Part shown: piece after piece, positions 18,482-29,313 of the stretch
Position numbering within the stretch: position 1 is the stretch's first letter
Layout of the letters: the number at the start of each line of letters is the position of its first letter
Assembly (NCBI RefSeq): GCF_003594885.1
Contig: NZ_QZEZ01000005.1
Span: 1 to 64,000 of the forward strand
Direction of reading: 5' to 3'
From: Vallicoccus soli
GTDB taxonomy: Bacteria; Actinomycetota; Actinomycetes; Motilibacterales; Motilibacteraceae
Length of the DNA: 64,000 nucleotides
Notes under the pieces: model-generated
Seen by the model: only the letters and a program-made list of their open reading frames with translations
Told to the model about the DNA's origin: nothing
The model's database searches: none
Made by a program: the position numbers and the translations under genes

Positions 18482-19663
18482 GCGCTCCTCCGCGACGAGC
18501 GAGCGCGCCGAGCGGTCGACCTCGCGCAGCACCCGGTCGAGGTCGACGAGCAGGGCGGCCTCGGCGAGCACGGCCGACCCCGCCTCGTGCCGGTCGCGCA
18601 CCGCGTCCTCGGCGATGCGCCGCAGGGCGACGCGGGCGGCGGCGACGTCGGCGAGGTCCTGCGCCGAGGCGTCGGGCACCGCGTAGCGGTCCACGACGTC
18701 CGCCGTGCCGCGCAGCACCTCGACGAGCCGCGGGCGCGACGCCGGCTCCAGGGCCAGCGGGGCCGCCTCGCCCTGCGCGGCCTCGTGCACCGTCGTCGCG
18801 ACGCCGCGCACCTCGACGGCCATGCGCTCGAGGCCCTCGAGGGCGATGGCGTCGCGCCGGGGCTCGCGCCGCCACCGCGGCGCCCGCGGGTTCCAGCGCA
18901 GGCTCTCCCCGGCGCGCTCGACCGCCTGGCGCGCCCGCAGCACGAGCTGCTCGAGCCCCTCCCCGCGCTCCTCGACGGGCTGCTCCGGCGGCCACGGGCC
19001 GTCCAGGTCGTCCGCGACCCCGCGCAGCAGGTCGGCGACCTCCCGGCGCAGCTGCGCCAGCACGTCGGTCGCGGGCCGCAGCAGCACGGGGGGCACCACG
19101 AGGACGTTGACGGCGACGCCGACCGCGACCCCCAGGGCGCCGTGGCCGAGGCGGGGGAGGGTGTACCCGACGGGGTCGTCGCCGCCGAGGAGCAGCACGA
19201 AGAGCGCCATGAACGGCACCTGGAACCCGTTCGGGCCCAGCCGGTGCCACCCCGAGAGGAGGCTGGCGACGAGGATCGCCAGCCCCAGCCCCACCGCAGA
19301 GTGCCCCACGAGGGCCCACGTGCCCAGGGCCACCCCGATGCCCGCGGCGATCCCGGCCATCCAGGTGGCGCCCTGGCGCAGCGAGGTGGCGACGGTCGGG
19401 TTGACCGCCAGCAGCGCGCCCAGCGGGGCGAAGTAGGGCTGCGGCTCGGGGAAGACGCGCACGGCGACCAGCCACGCGACGACCGCGGCGAGGGCGCCCT
19501 TGGCGGCCACGAGCAGCGCGGTGAGCACGGCGTCGCGCGCGCCGGGGGAGCGCAGTCGCGGCGCGGGGCGCGCGGCGCGCCGCTCGAGGCGCCGGCGGGC
19601 GGTGGCCAGGGCGGCGGCCGCGTCGCGCCGCCGGTGCGGGGGCGGGGGCGTACGGGCGGGCAT
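18455..19663 (-). CDS. FUSC-family (aromatic acid exporter-like) membrane protein
   Basis: A 402-residue protein with an Arg-rich N-terminus and about six membrane segments between residues 45 and 205; an FxxPLGALLAVNPTVATSLRQG-type stretch is characteristic of FUSC/YccS transporters. A ~190-residue cytoplasmic helical half ends in EERDEPVGARR. Family members export aromatic carboxylates or act as small-molecule efflux pores; substrate unknown. It lies alone between mdh and icd on the opposite strand. Confidence 0.8.
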   Translation of the reverse strand: MPARTPPPPHRRRDAAAALATARRRLERRAARPAPRLRSPGARDAVLTALLVAAKGALAAVVAWLVAVRVFPEPQPYFAPLGALLAVNPTVATSLRQGATWMAGIAAGIGVALGTWALVGHSAVGLGLAILVASLLSGWHRLGPNGFQVPFMALFVLLLGGDDPVGYTLPRLGHGALGVAVGVAVNVLVVPPVLLRPATDVLAQLRREVADLLRGVADDLDGPWPPEQPVEERGEGLEQLVLRARQAVERAGESLRWNPRAPRWRREPRRDAIALEGLERMAVEVRGVATTVHEAAQGEAAPLALEPASRPRLVEVLRGTADVVDRYAVPDASAQDLADVAAARVALRRIAEDAVRDRHEAGSAVLAEAALLVDLDRVLREVDRSARSLVAEERDEPVGARR

Positions 19664-19742
19664 CGCCCCTGGGGCTTCCCGCCCGGCGCGCCGCCCATGC
19701 CGCCGGCCGCGGGGCGGTGCCGGGCGGCGGCGCCCCCGCGGC

Positions 19743-19748
19743 TAGGCT
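19743..19748 (+). promoter_or_regulatory. -10 box of icd
   Basis: TAGGCT about 40 nt upstream of the icd ATG. A good ribosome-binding site (AAGGAG, 19778-19783) follows in the leader. Confidence 0.5.
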
Positions 19749-19793
19749 CCCTGCGACCGCAGAGCGGCTGAGGCACGAAGGAGCGCACGGAGC

Positions 19794-21011
19794 ATGGCGA
19801 AGATCAAGGTCCAGGGCCCCGTGGTGGAGCTCGACGGCGACGAGATGACCCGCATCATCTGGGCCTTCATCAAGGACCGGCTGATCCACCCCTACCTCGA
19901 CGTCGACCTGCGCTACTACGACCTGTCGATCCAGAACCGCGACGCCACGGACGACCAGGTGACGGTCGACTCCGCCAACGCCATCAAGGAGCACGGCGTC
20001 GGCGTGAAGTGCGCGACCATCACCCCGGACGAGGCGCGGGTCGAGGAGTTCGGCCTCAAGAAGATGTGGCGCTCGCCCAACGGGACGATCCGCAACATCC
20101 TCGGCGGCGTCGTCTTCCGCGAGCCGATCATCATGAGCAACATCCCGCGGCTCGTCCCCGGGTGGACCAAGCCCATCGTCATCGGCCGCCACGCGCACGG
20201 CGACCAGTACAAGGCGACGGACTTCGTGGTCCCCGGCCCCGGCACCGTCACGCTCACCTACACCCCGGACGACGGCTCCGCCCCGGTCGAGATGCAGGTC
20301 TCGAAGTTCCCGGGCGGCGGCGTGACGATGGGGATGTACAACTACGACGACTCGATCCGCGACTTCGCGCGCGCGTCGCTGCGCTACGGCCTCGACCGCG
20401 GCTACCCGGTCTACCTGTCGACGAAGAACACGATCCTCAAGGCGTACGACGGGCGCTTCAAGGACATCTTCGCCGAGGTCTTCGAGAGCGAGTTCAAGGC
20501 CGAGTTCGAGGCGGCCGGGATCACGTACGAGCACCGCCTCATCGACGACATGGTCGCCGCGGCCCTGAAGTGGGAGGGCGGCTACGTCTGGGCGTGCAAG
20601 AACTACGACGGCGACGTGCAGTCGGACACCGTGGCCCAGGGCTTCGGCTCGCTGGGCCTCATGACCTCGGTGCTCATGACGCCGGACGGGCGCACCGTCG
20701 AGGCCGAGGCGGCGCACGGCACCGTGACGCGCCACTTCCGCCAGCACCAGCAGGGCAAGCCGACGTCGACGAACCCGATCGCGTCGATCTTCGCCTGGAC
20801 CGGCGGGCTCAAGCACCGCGGCAAGCTCGACGGCACGCCCGAGGTGACCGGCTTCGCCGAGACCCTCGAGCGCGTCTGCGTCGAGACCGTCGAGGCCGGC
20901 CAGATGACCAAGGACCTCGCGCTGCTCATCGGCAAGGACGCCCCGTGGCTCACCACGGAGCAGTTCCTCGCGGCGCTCGACGACAACCTGCAGGCCGCGG
21001 CATCGGCCTGA
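19794..21011 (+). CDS. icd: NADP-dependent isocitrate dehydrogenase (dimeric type)
   Basis: A 405-residue enzyme converting isocitrate to 2-oxoglutarate with NADP. It belongs to the short dimeric, eukaryote-like branch: [18 protein letters not shown] at the start, [14 protein letters not shown] in the substrate loop, [14 protein letters not shown], and [16 protein letters not shown] near the cofactor site. It is separate in kind from the long monomeric IDH of some actinobacteria. ATG with AAGGAG 10 nt upstream. Confidence 0.96.
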   Translation: MAKIKVQGPVVELDGDEMTRIIWAFIKDRLIHPYLDVDLRYYDLSIQNRDATDDQVTVDSANAIKEHGVGVKCATITPDEARVEEFGLKKMWRSPNGTIRNILGGVVFREPIIMSNIPRLVPGWTKPIVIGRHAHGDQYKATDFVVPGPGTVTLTYTPDDGSAPVEMQVSKFPGGGVTMGMYNYDDSIRDFARASLRYGLDRGYPVYLSTKNTILKAYDGRFKDIFAEVFESEFKAEFEAAGITYEHRLIDDMVAAALKWEGGYVWACKNYDGDVQSDTVAQGFGSLGLMTSVLMTPDGRTVEAEAAHGTVTRHFRQHQQGKPTSTNPIASIFAWTGGLKHRGKLDGTPEVTGFAETLERVCVETVEAGQMTKDLALLIGKDAPWLTTEQFLAALDDNLQAAASA

Positions 21012-21078
21012 CGACGGCGGCGGCGCGCGGGGCGGCCGGGGCGCGCAGGGCCCTGGCGCGCCCGCCCCGCGCGCCCCG

Positions 21079-21084
21079 TACGGT
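21079..21084 (+). promoter_or_regulatory. -10 box, leaderless-type
   Basis: TACGGT 8 nt before the ATG at 21093; no ribosome-binding site lies between. Confidence 0.4.
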
Positions 21085-21092
21085 GCTCTGAC

Positions 21093-21545
21093 ATGGGGTC
21101 GGCAGGGGCGCGGGCGGTGCTCGTGGTGCTGGTGCTGCTGGGCGCGGCCGTCGCGGGGCTGGGCACCGGGGCCCTGCTCGCCGGCGGCGACGCGCCGGAG
21201 GGGCGCCAGGTCACCGGCGGCACCGCCGCCCCGGTGGCGCCCACCGCCTCGCCGACGCCGTCCGCGCAGGGCTCCCTGTCGCTCGGGACGAGCACGGGCG
21301 CGGTCGACGCGGGCGAGCGGCTCACCCTCAGCGGCCAGCTCGTGGGCGGCGAGGAGGGGGCCCGCGTGGTCGTCCAGCGCCGCGAGGAGGGCGGCTGGGC
21401 CGACTTCCCGGCGAGCACGACGACGGGCGAGGGCGGGCGCTACGACCTCGAGGTCTCCCTCGGCCGCCCGGGCGAGAACCTCCTGCGCACGAGCGTCCCG
21501 GCGATCGGCGCGGTGAGCGAGCCGGTGGCCGTCGAGGTCGGCTGA
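21093..21545 (+). CDS. Membrane-anchored protein with Ig-like beta domain (hypothetical)
   Basis: A 150-residue protein. One N-terminal hydrophobic segment (~8-30) works as a signal anchor. A Thr/Pro/Ala-rich linker (~40-60) leads to a ~90-residue beta-rich domain with LTLSGQLVGGEEGARVVVQRR and GRYDLEVSLGRPGENLLRTSV. That pattern resembles small extracellular Ig-like domains seen in actinobacterial surface proteins. No catalytic residues are apparent; function unknown. Confidence 0.65.
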   Translation: MGSAGARAVLVVLVLLGAAVAGLGTGALLAGGDAPEGRQVTGGTAAPVAPTASPTPSAQGSLSLGTSTGAVDAGERLTLSGQLVGGEEGARVVVQRREEGGWADFPASTTTGEGGRYDLEVSLGRPGENLLRTSVPAIGAVSEPVAVEVG

Positions 21546-21567
21546 CGGGCCGGGGACGGCGTGGCCC

Positions 21568-21573
21568 TACGCT
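21568..21573 (+). promoter_or_regulatory. -10 box before the short upstream ORF
   Basis: TACGCT 8 nt before the ATG at 21582, so transcription probably starts at or next to that ATG. Confidence 0.4.
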
Positions 21574-21581
21574 GGGCCACC

Positions 21582-21625
21582 ATGGACGGCTGCCCTAGAC
21601 GGGCGCACCCCACCGGGAGTGCGCC

Positions 21626-21629
<4 letters not shown>
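21582..21629 (+). CDS. 15-codon upstream ORF coupled to the CNNM/CBS gene
   Basis: ATG at 21582 opens a 15-residue peptide (MDGCPRRAHPTGSAP) whose TGA overlaps the GTG of the next gene (GTGA). With the -10 box 8 nt upstream it would be the first codon of a leaderless mRNA. Ribosomes finishing it could re-initiate on the main gene, which itself has only a poor Shine-Dalgarno (CGGGAG). The peptide contains one Cys and two adjacent Arg codons, one of them the rare AGA. No peptide function can be read; regulation by translation is inferred. Confidence 0.4.
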
Positions 21630-24062
<2,433 letters not shown>

Positions 24063-24073
24063 GGCGCACGCGC

Positions 24074-24598
24074 GTGCCGACCCGCACCATCGGGGTCGCG
24101 ATCGCGATCCCCGAGCCGTGGGGCGGCGACCTGCGCCGCCGCCGCGCCGACCTCGGCGACCCCCTGGCCGCGTCGGTGCCCACGCACGTGACGCTGCTGC
24201 CGCCGACGCAGGTGGACGAGGCCGCGCTCGACGCGGTGGACGCCCACCTGCGGCGGGTGGCGGCCGGCGCGGCGCCCTTCGACCTGCACCTGCGCGGCGC
24301 GGGGACCTTCCGCCCGGTGTCGCCCGTGGTGTTCGTGCAGGTCGCGCGGGGCATCGGCGGCTGCGAGCGGCTCGAGGAGGCGGTGCGCTCGGGCCCGCTC
24401 GCGCGCAGCCTGGACTTCCCGTACCACCCGCACGTGACGGTGGCCCACCACCTGCCCGACGACGTGCTCGACCGGGCGTACGACGAGCTGGGCGCCTACG
24501 ACGCGGCCTTCCGGGTCGAGCGCTTCAGCCTCTACGTCCACGGGGCCGACGAGGTCTGGCGCCCGCACCGCGACTACCCCCTCGGGGCGGTGGGCTGA
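24074..24598 (+). CDS. 2'-5' RNA ligase-like 2H phosphoesterase
   Basis: A 174-residue protein with two HxT motifs: THVTLLPPTQV near residue 38 and HPHVTVAHHLP near residue 120. These define the 2H phosphoesterase (LigT-like) fold, which acts on cyclic phosphates or 2'-5' linkages in RNA fragments and nucleotides. Substrate unknown. GTG start 12 nt after trpS; the next gene starts 2 nt after its stop, so trpS, this gene and the BrkB-type gene form a tight run. Confidence 0.85.
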   Translation: MPTRTIGVAIAIPEPWGGDLRRRRADLGDPLAASVPTHVTLLPPTQVDEAALDAVDAHLRRVAAGAAPFDLHLRGAGTFRPVSPVVFVQVARGIGGCERLEEAVRSGPLARSLDFPYHPHVTVAHHLPDDVLDRAYDELGAYDAAFRVERFSLYVHGADEVWRPHRDYPLGAVG

Positions 24599-24599
24599 G

Positions 24600-25715
24600 G
24601 TGCCCGGCGCCCTCGCCCGGGCGAGGGACGCGGCGCTCGCGCGCTGGCACGCGCTGCGGGCGCGCCACGAGGTCGTCGACCACGCGGCCAGGGCGTACGG
24701 GCGCGCCGACGAGGTCCTGTGGGCGCGGATGGCCGGCGGCATCACGTACGCCGTCTTCCTGTCGCTGTTCCCGCTGCTGGCGGTGGCGTTCGCGGTGGTC
24801 GCGCTCCTCGTCGACACCGTCCCCCGGGTGCGCCAGGACCTGGAGACCGCGATCGAGGAGTGGCTGCCGGGCCTGCTCGGCGACGGGCCCGGCCAGGTGG
24901 ACCTCGGCGACGTGGCGTCGGCGGGCACCACCGCGGGCGTGGTCGGCCTGCTGACCCTGCTGTGGACCGGCACCGGGGCGGTCGACGCCCTGCGCGACGG
25001 GCTGCGCGTCGTCTTCGGCACGACCGAGCAGGGCGCGGCGCTGCCGGTGCGCAAGCTGCGCGACCTGCTCGTCATGGTCGTCGTCGGCGCGGTCGTCCTG
25101 CTCTCGGTGAGCCTGTCCTCGGTCGCGACGCAGGTCACGGGGCAGCTGCTCGGGCTCGTCGGGCTCGACGGCTCGCCCGCCGCGACGGTGTCGCTGCGCC
25201 TGCTGGCGCTCGGCATCGCGCTCACGCTCGACGTCGTCGTGCTGAGCCTGCTGTTCCGGCTGCTCTCGGCGCGCGACCTGACCTGGCGGCAGGTGCGCGG
25301 CGGCGCCGTGCTCGGCGCCGTGCTCCTCGAGGTGCTCAAGCAGCTGGCCGGCGTGCTCCTGGCGAGCGCGTCGAACCCGCTCTACGCGACCTTCGCCGTC
25401 GCCGTCGGCCTGCTGCTGTGGATCAACTACTCGGCGCGGGCGCTCATGCTGGCGGCGTCGTGGGTCGCGACCGAGCGCTCCGTGCTCGCCCAGGTCACCC
25501 AGGTCGAGGCGGTCACCGCGTCCTCGCTGCCCCTCGTCGTGGTGCCCGACGCCGAGGTGGACGCCGGGGCGGACGCCGGGGCGGACGCCGCCGCCGGCAC
25601 CGGGACGGGCCCCGGGGACCGCCGGGGGGCGGGGGCTCCCCGGCGCGGGCTGCCCGCACGGCTGCTCGCGGGGCTGCGGGGCCGGCTGCGCCCACGGCTC
25701 CCCGGGCGGCGCTGA
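24600..25715 (+). CDS. YihY/BrkB-family inner membrane protein
   Basis: A 371-residue protein with about six membrane segments between residues 45 and 300. MAGGITYAVFLSLFPLLAVAFAVV is the family's first membrane stretch and NPLYATFAVAVGLLLWINYSAR its last. The N-terminus is basic and the ~70-residue C-terminus is low-complexity (DAGADAGADAA, then Arg-rich). Relatives were once called ribonuclease BN and are now thought to be transport or envelope proteins. The GTG starts one base after the previous TGA. The last 289 bp overlap the antisense DD-carboxypeptidase gene. Confidence 0.85.
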   Translation: MPGALARARDAALARWHALRARHEVVDHAARAYGRADEVLWARMAGGITYAVFLSLFPLLAVAFAVVALLVDTVPRVRQDLETAIEEWLPGLLGDGPGQVDLGDVASAGTTAGVVGLLTLLWTGTGAVDALRDGLRVVFGTTEQGAALPVRKLRDLLVMVVVGAVVLLSVSLSSVATQVTGQLLGLVGLDGSPAATVSLRLLALGIALTLDVVVLSLLFRLLSARDLTWRQVRGGAVLGAVLLEVLKQLAGVLLASASNPLYATFAVAVGLLLWINYSARALMLAASWVATERSVLAQVTQVEAVTASSLPLVVVPDAEVDAGADAGADAAAGTGTGPGDRRGAGAPRRGLPARLLAGLRGRLRPRLPGRR

Positions 25716-26893
25716 GCCGCCCGCTCGAGCCGGCGCAGCCGCCGCCGGCGGCGGCGCAGCAGCACCCGGGCGCGCAGCCCCGCGACGACGACGAGCAGGA
25801 CGGCGAGGACCCGTACGAGCACCCCGGCGGCCCGCTCCAGCAGCGAGGGGCCGTCGGCGGGCACGGCGCTCGTGGAGGCGACCAGCGCCGCCGCGCCCGG
25901 CTCCTGCTCCCCGGCGGCACCGTCGAGCGCGGCGCTGCCCGCCCCCTGCGCGCGCGGCTCCGGCAGCTGCGCGACGGGCTCGACCGCGGCGGCGTTCGCG
26001 AAGCCCCAGTCCATGAGCTCCGCGGCCTCCCCGGCGGGGTCGCCGGTGCTGCGCAGGAGGGTGACGACGAGCGTCCGCCCGTCCCGCTCCGCGGCGGCGA
26101 CGAGGGTCCCGCGGCCGAGGGTCGTGTGCCCGTTCTTCAGCCCCAGCGCCCCCTCGTACGAGCGCACGAAGTCCTGCTGGGTGCCGATCTCGTACGTCAT
26201 CCGGCGCTCGCCGGGCGCCGGCATCGCGCCGGGGAAGTCCGCGCGCAGCGTGGTCGCGTGCTGCACGATGCCGGGCACCCCCAGGGCGGCCCGCCCGATG
26301 GCGGCGAGGTCGTACGCCGTGCTGACCTGCCCGTGCTCGTCGAGCCCGGTGGGTCCCGCGACCCGGGTGTCGTCGGCGCCGAGCCGCTCGGCCTCCTCCT
26401 GCATGGCGCGCACGGTGCGCTGCTCGCCGCCGTACGCCGCCGCGAGGGCGCTCGCCGCGTCGTTGCCGCTCTGCAGGAACACCGCCTGCCAGAGCTGGTC
26501 GACCGTGTACGACGCCCCGGGCACGAGGCCGACCTTGCTCCCGACCGCGCGCGCGTCGGCCTCGGAGGCGACCTGCTCGGCGGTGGGGTCGAGCGAGCCC
26601 ATGAGCGCCAGGGCGGTGAGCAGCTTGAGGGTGCTCGCGGGCGGCAGCGGCTCGTGCGGGTCCTGCGCGGCCAGGACGTCGCCGGTGCCGGCGTCCGCGA
26701 CGACCCACGCCGCCGCCGAGACCTCCGGCGGCGCCTCCCCGCCGGTCGGTGCGGGGGAGGCGCCGGTCGTGGTGAGCGCGGCGAGCAGCGCGAGGGCGGC
26801 AGCGGCCCGCGCGGCCCGCGCGGCCCGCGGGGCCCGCCGCGGGGCCAGGGGGTGCGGGGCGCGGGCGTGCGGGGCCGGGGGGCGCGGGGTCAT
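25427..26893 (-). CDS. D-alanyl-D-alanine carboxypeptidase (PBP5/DacA type)
   Basis: A 488-residue secreted, membrane-anchored serine peptidase that trims the terminal D-Ala of peptidoglycan stem peptides. A basic signal peptide (~1-52) is followed by SxxK in PASTLKLL, SGND (SxN) and KNGHT (KTG-like box, Asn replacing Thr), all in the ~240-residue catalytic domain. A membrane segment near residue 350 (VLVRVLAVLLVVVAGL) then leads to a highly basic ~110-residue tail. No stop codon occurs until 25427, so the tail runs 289 bp antisense into the BrkB-type gene; this tail may be partly or wholly spurious. Confidence 0.85.
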   Translation of the reverse strand: MTPRPPAPHARAPHPLAPRRAPRAARAARAAAALALLAALTTTGASPAPTGGEAPPEVSAAAWVVADAGTGDVLAAQDPHEPLPPASTLKLLTALALMGSLDPTAEQVASEADARAVGSKVGLVPGASYTVDQLWQAVFLQSGNDAASALAAAYGGEQRTVRAMQEEAERLGADDTRVAGPTGLDEHGQVSTAYDLAAIGRAALGVPGIVQHATTLRADFPGAMPAPGERRMTYEIGTQQDFVRSYEGALGLKNGHTTLGRGTLVAAAERDGRTLVVTLLRSTGDPAGEAAELMDWGFANAAAVEPVAQLPEPRAQGAGSAALDGAAGEQEPGAAALVASTSAVPADGPSLLERAAGVLVRVLAVLLVVVAGLRARVLLRRRRRRLRRLERAAQRRPGSRGRSRPRSPASSRAGSPRRGAPAPRRSPGPVPVPAAASAPASAPASTSASGTTTRGSEDAVTASTWVTWASTERSVATHDAASMSARAE

Positions 26894-26990
26894 CGAGCAC
26901 CGACCAGGGAGCGTGCCGTCATGGTGCAGGCCACCGTAGGCAGCGCCCCCGCGGCGGGCGCCGCGACGCGCCGGGTGCGACCCTGGGGGC

Positions 26991-27245
26991 ATGCTCCTGT
27001 CCCGCCGCTCCGCCTGGGCCCTCGTCCTGGCCGGCGTCTTCCAGTGGCTCGTGTGGCCGGGCTTCCTGCGCAACATCTGGCAGGACGAGCGCTCCTGGGA
27101 CGCGGGTCCCACGTCGTTCTTCCTCGTCCACCTCGTGCTCACCGCGGCCTCGCTGGGCGTCGGGCTGGTCGTCGGGGCGATCGGGGTGCGGGGGCTGCGC
27201 GGGACCCCCGCGCCGGTGCGGCGGGAGCGCGAGCCCGCCCGGTGA
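26991..27245 (+). CDS. SCO4848-family small membrane protein
   Basis: An 84-residue protein with two membrane segments (~8-24 and ~43-66). The stretch LVWPGFLRNIWQDERSWDAGPTS, shown here only in part, followed by FFLVHLVLT is the hallmark of the SCO4848 family, which in Streptomyces sits next to a D-Ala-D-Ala carboxypeptidase as here. It is divergent from that gene. Role unknown; a link to cell-wall maturation is an inference from position only. Confidence 0.85.
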   Translation: MLLSRRSAWALVLAGVFQWLVWPGFLRNIWQDERSWDAGPTSFFLVHLVLTAASLGVGLVVGAIGVRGLRGTPAPVRREREPAR

Positions 27246-27309
27246 GGCGTACGGGTGCCCGGCGCAACGAGCCGGAACAACCCGCCCCGGCCCGGGGTTC
27301 GCCCCGGGA

Positions 27310-28749
27310 GTGAGCACCCCCGCCGCGCCGCCGGCCGCCACCCGCCGCTCGGTCGGCCTGCGCTCCGAGCGCGGGCCGCTGCTGGGGGCGCTGATGCTCT
27401 CGACGGCGCTCGTCGCGCTCGACTCGACGATCATCGCGACGGCGGTGCCCTCGATCGTCGAGGACCTCGGGGGCTTCAGCCAGTTCCCGTGGCTCTTCTC
27501 GCTCTACCTGCTCGCGCAGGCGGTCTCCACCCCGGTGTACGGGCGCCTCGCCGACGTCGCCGGCCGCAAGCCGGTCATGCTCGCCGGCATCGGGCTCTTC
27601 CTGCTGGGCTCGGTGCTCTGCGGCGCCGCCTGGTCGATGCCGGTGCTCATCCTCGCCCGCGCGGTGCAGGGCCTCGGTGCGGGCGCGGTGCTGCCGATGA
27701 GCGTCACGATCGTCGGCGACGTCTACAGCCTCGAGGAGCGCGCGAGGGTCCAGGGCTACATCGCGAGCGTCTGGGGGATCTCGGCCGTCGTCGGCCCGAC
27801 GCTCGGCGGCGCGTTCTCCGAGTACGTCTCCTGGCGCTGGATCTTCTGGGTCAACCTGCCGCTGTGCCTCGTCGCGGGCCTGGTGCTGCACCGGACCTTC
27901 CGCGAGCGGCTGCGCGGCGAGCGGGGGAGGGTCGACTACCTCGGGGCCGGGCTGCTGAGCACCGGCTGCGCGCTGCTCATCCTCGGCCTGCTCGAGGGCG
28001 GCCAGGCGTGGGCGTGGGCCTCGGTGCCGTCGGTGGCCGTGCTGCTGGGCGGGCTCGTGCTGCTCGCGGCGTTCGTGGCGGTGCAGCGGCGGGTCGCCGC
28101 GCCGGTGCTGCCCCTGTGGGTCTTCTCCCGCCGCCTGCTCCTCGCCACGAGCCTGGCCTCCGTCGGCGTCGGCGCGGTCGTCCTCGGGCTGACCTCGTAC
28201 GTGCCCACCTACGCCCAGGGCGTCCTCGGCGCGGGCCCGGTCACCGCGGGGCTCGCGCTCGCCGCGCTCACCGTCGGCTGGCCGCTCGCGGCGGCGGTGG
28301 CCGGGCGGCTCTACCTGCGGTACGGCTTCCGCGCCACCGCCCTGCTCGGCACCGCCCTGGCCGTGGCCGGCTCCGCGCTCGTCGTCGCCGCGGTACGGGC
28401 CGGCAGCCTGCTGCTCGTCGCCCTCGCCTGCTTCGTCGTCGGCGCCGGGCTGGGCTTCACCGCCGTGCCGACGCTCGTCGCCGCGCAGTCCAGCGTCGGC
28501 TGGGCCGAGCGCGGCGTGGTCACCGGCAGCAACCTCTTCTCGCGCTCCCTGGGCAGCGCCCTCGCCGTCGCCGTGCTCGGCGCCGTGGCCAACGCCTCGC
28601 TCGGCGACGCGCCGGCGCGCGGGGCCGCGCTGCGCGACGCCTCGTCCGCCGTGTTCGTCGGCGTGCTCGTCGCGGCCGTGGCGATGGTCGGCGCGGTGCT
28701 CGCGATGCCGCGGCGGGTCGCCCCGCCGGCGCCGCGCGAGAGCGCCTGA
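27310..28749 (+). CDS. MFS drug-type efflux transporter (DHA2, EmrB/QacA-like)
   Basis: A 479-residue transporter with about 14 hydrophobic segments. Motif A is visible as GRLADVAGRKPVML and motif C as VVGPTLGGAFSEYVSWRWIFWVN, typical of drug:H+ antiporters. LDSTIIATAVPSIVEDLGG at the start is the family N-terminal signature (D-x2 motif). The GTG at 27310 follows a gap of 64 nt with GGGAG upstream. No regulator gene is adjacent. Substrate unknown. Confidence 0.9.
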   Translation: MSTPAAPPAATRRSVGLRSERGPLLGALMLSTALVALDSTIIATAVPSIVEDLGGFSQFPWLFSLYLLAQAVSTPVYGRLADVAGRKPVMLAGIGLFLLGSVLCGAAWSMPVLILARAVQGLGAGAVLPMSVTIVGDVYSLEERARVQGYIASVWGISAVVGPTLGGAFSEYVSWRWIFWVNLPLCLVAGLVLHRTFRERLRGERGRVDYLGAGLLSTGCALLILGLLEGGQAWAWASVPSVAVLLGGLVLLAAFVAVQRRVAAPVLPLWVFSRRLLLATSLASVGVGAVVLGLTSYVPTYAQGVLGAGPVTAGLALAALTVGWPLAAAVAGRLYLRYGFRATALLGTALAVAGSALVVAAVRAGSLLLVALACFVVGAGLGFTAVPTLVAAQSSVGWAERGVVTGSNLFSRSLGSALAVAVLGAVANASLGDAPARGAALRDASSAVFVGVLVAAVAMVGAVLAMPRRVAPPAPRESA

Positions 28750-28781
28750 CACCGGGCGCACCGCGGTGCCACCCTGGGCAC

Positions 28782-29159
28782 GTGCCGGTGCGGGCCGAGG
28801 TGCGCGAGCGGGTCCGGGCGCTGCTGCCCGGGCAGGAGCCGCGCTACGTGCTGGAGGGCAGCGTCGTCATGGCCGGCGGCGTCCCCGTCGTCGGCACCGC
28901 GAGCGTGCTCGTCGTCGTGACCGCGGAGCAGGTGGTGCTGCTGTCCTGCTCGCGCTGGCGGCGCGGCCGGCCCACCGGCGTGCTGCAGCGCCTGCCCCGC
29001 GCGACGCGCCTAGGGCCGGTCGAGGTGCAGACCGGCTGCTGGATCCGGGTGGGCGACTGGCAGCTCGAGGTGGACGACCTGGACGTGCCGGTGGTCGCGG
29101 CCGCCGACGCCGAGCTCGACGGGCTGCAGCCGGACGACCCGGGGCCGGCGGGCGCATGA
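28782..29159 (+). CDS. Small conserved-looking protein of unknown function
   Basis: A 125-residue soluble protein without membrane segments. It is mostly beta-type sequence: YVLEGSVVMAGGVPVVGTASVLVVVTAEQVVLLSC is followed by a basic loop SRWRRGRPT and a VEVQTGCWIRVGDWQLEVDDLDV stretch, parts of which resemble a PH-like beta sheet. I do not recognise the family. GTG start; codon use is like its neighbours. The stop codon TGA falls inside the first copy of a 22-bp repeat, so the repeat has shaped its C-terminus. Confidence 0.6.
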   Translation: MPVRAEVRERVRALLPGQEPRYVLEGSVVMAGGVPVVGTASVLVVVTAEQVVLLSCSRWRRGRPTGVLQRLPRATRLGPVEVQTGCWIRVGDWQLEVDDLDVPVVAAADAELDGLQPDDPGPAGA

Positions 29160-29205
29160 TCGCGGCCGGGGAGGCGCATGATCACGGCCGGGGAGGTGCG
29201 TGGTC
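29154..29205 (+). repeat. Three tandem copies of the 22-bp GATC-core repeat
   Basis: GCATGATC, GCATGATC and GCGTGGTC recur at exactly 22-bp steps (core at 29158, 29180 and 29202), each followed by a GGCCGGGG-type stretch (the third GGCCTGG). The first copy overlaps the end of the preceding gene. It belongs to a dispersed family seen also near 51.7, 56.5 and 63.5 kb. Confidence 0.75.
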
Positions 29206-29223
29206 GCGGCCTGGAGACGGCGA

Positions 29224-29252
29224 GGGCCGCCCGCGCGGTGCGCGGGCGGCCC
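29224..29252. terminator. Hairpin between convergent gene ends
   Basis: A perfect 13-bp stem with a GGT loop, lying between the plus-strand gene ending at 29159 and sdhB ending at 29314; it can serve both. Confidence 0.75.
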
Positions 29253-29253
29253 C

Positions 29254-29300
29254 CGGTCGTACGGGTCGTGCGGGTCGTGCGGGCGGAGCGGGTCGTGCAG
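29254..29300. repeat. 9-bp direct repeats downstream of sdhB
   Basis: GGTCGT recurs at 29255, 29264, 29273 and 29291, with one degenerate unit between (29282), giving a 9-bp period. It lies in the sdhB 3' region; no function is evident. Confidence 0.55.
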
Positions 29301-29313
29301 GCGGTGCGGGGCG

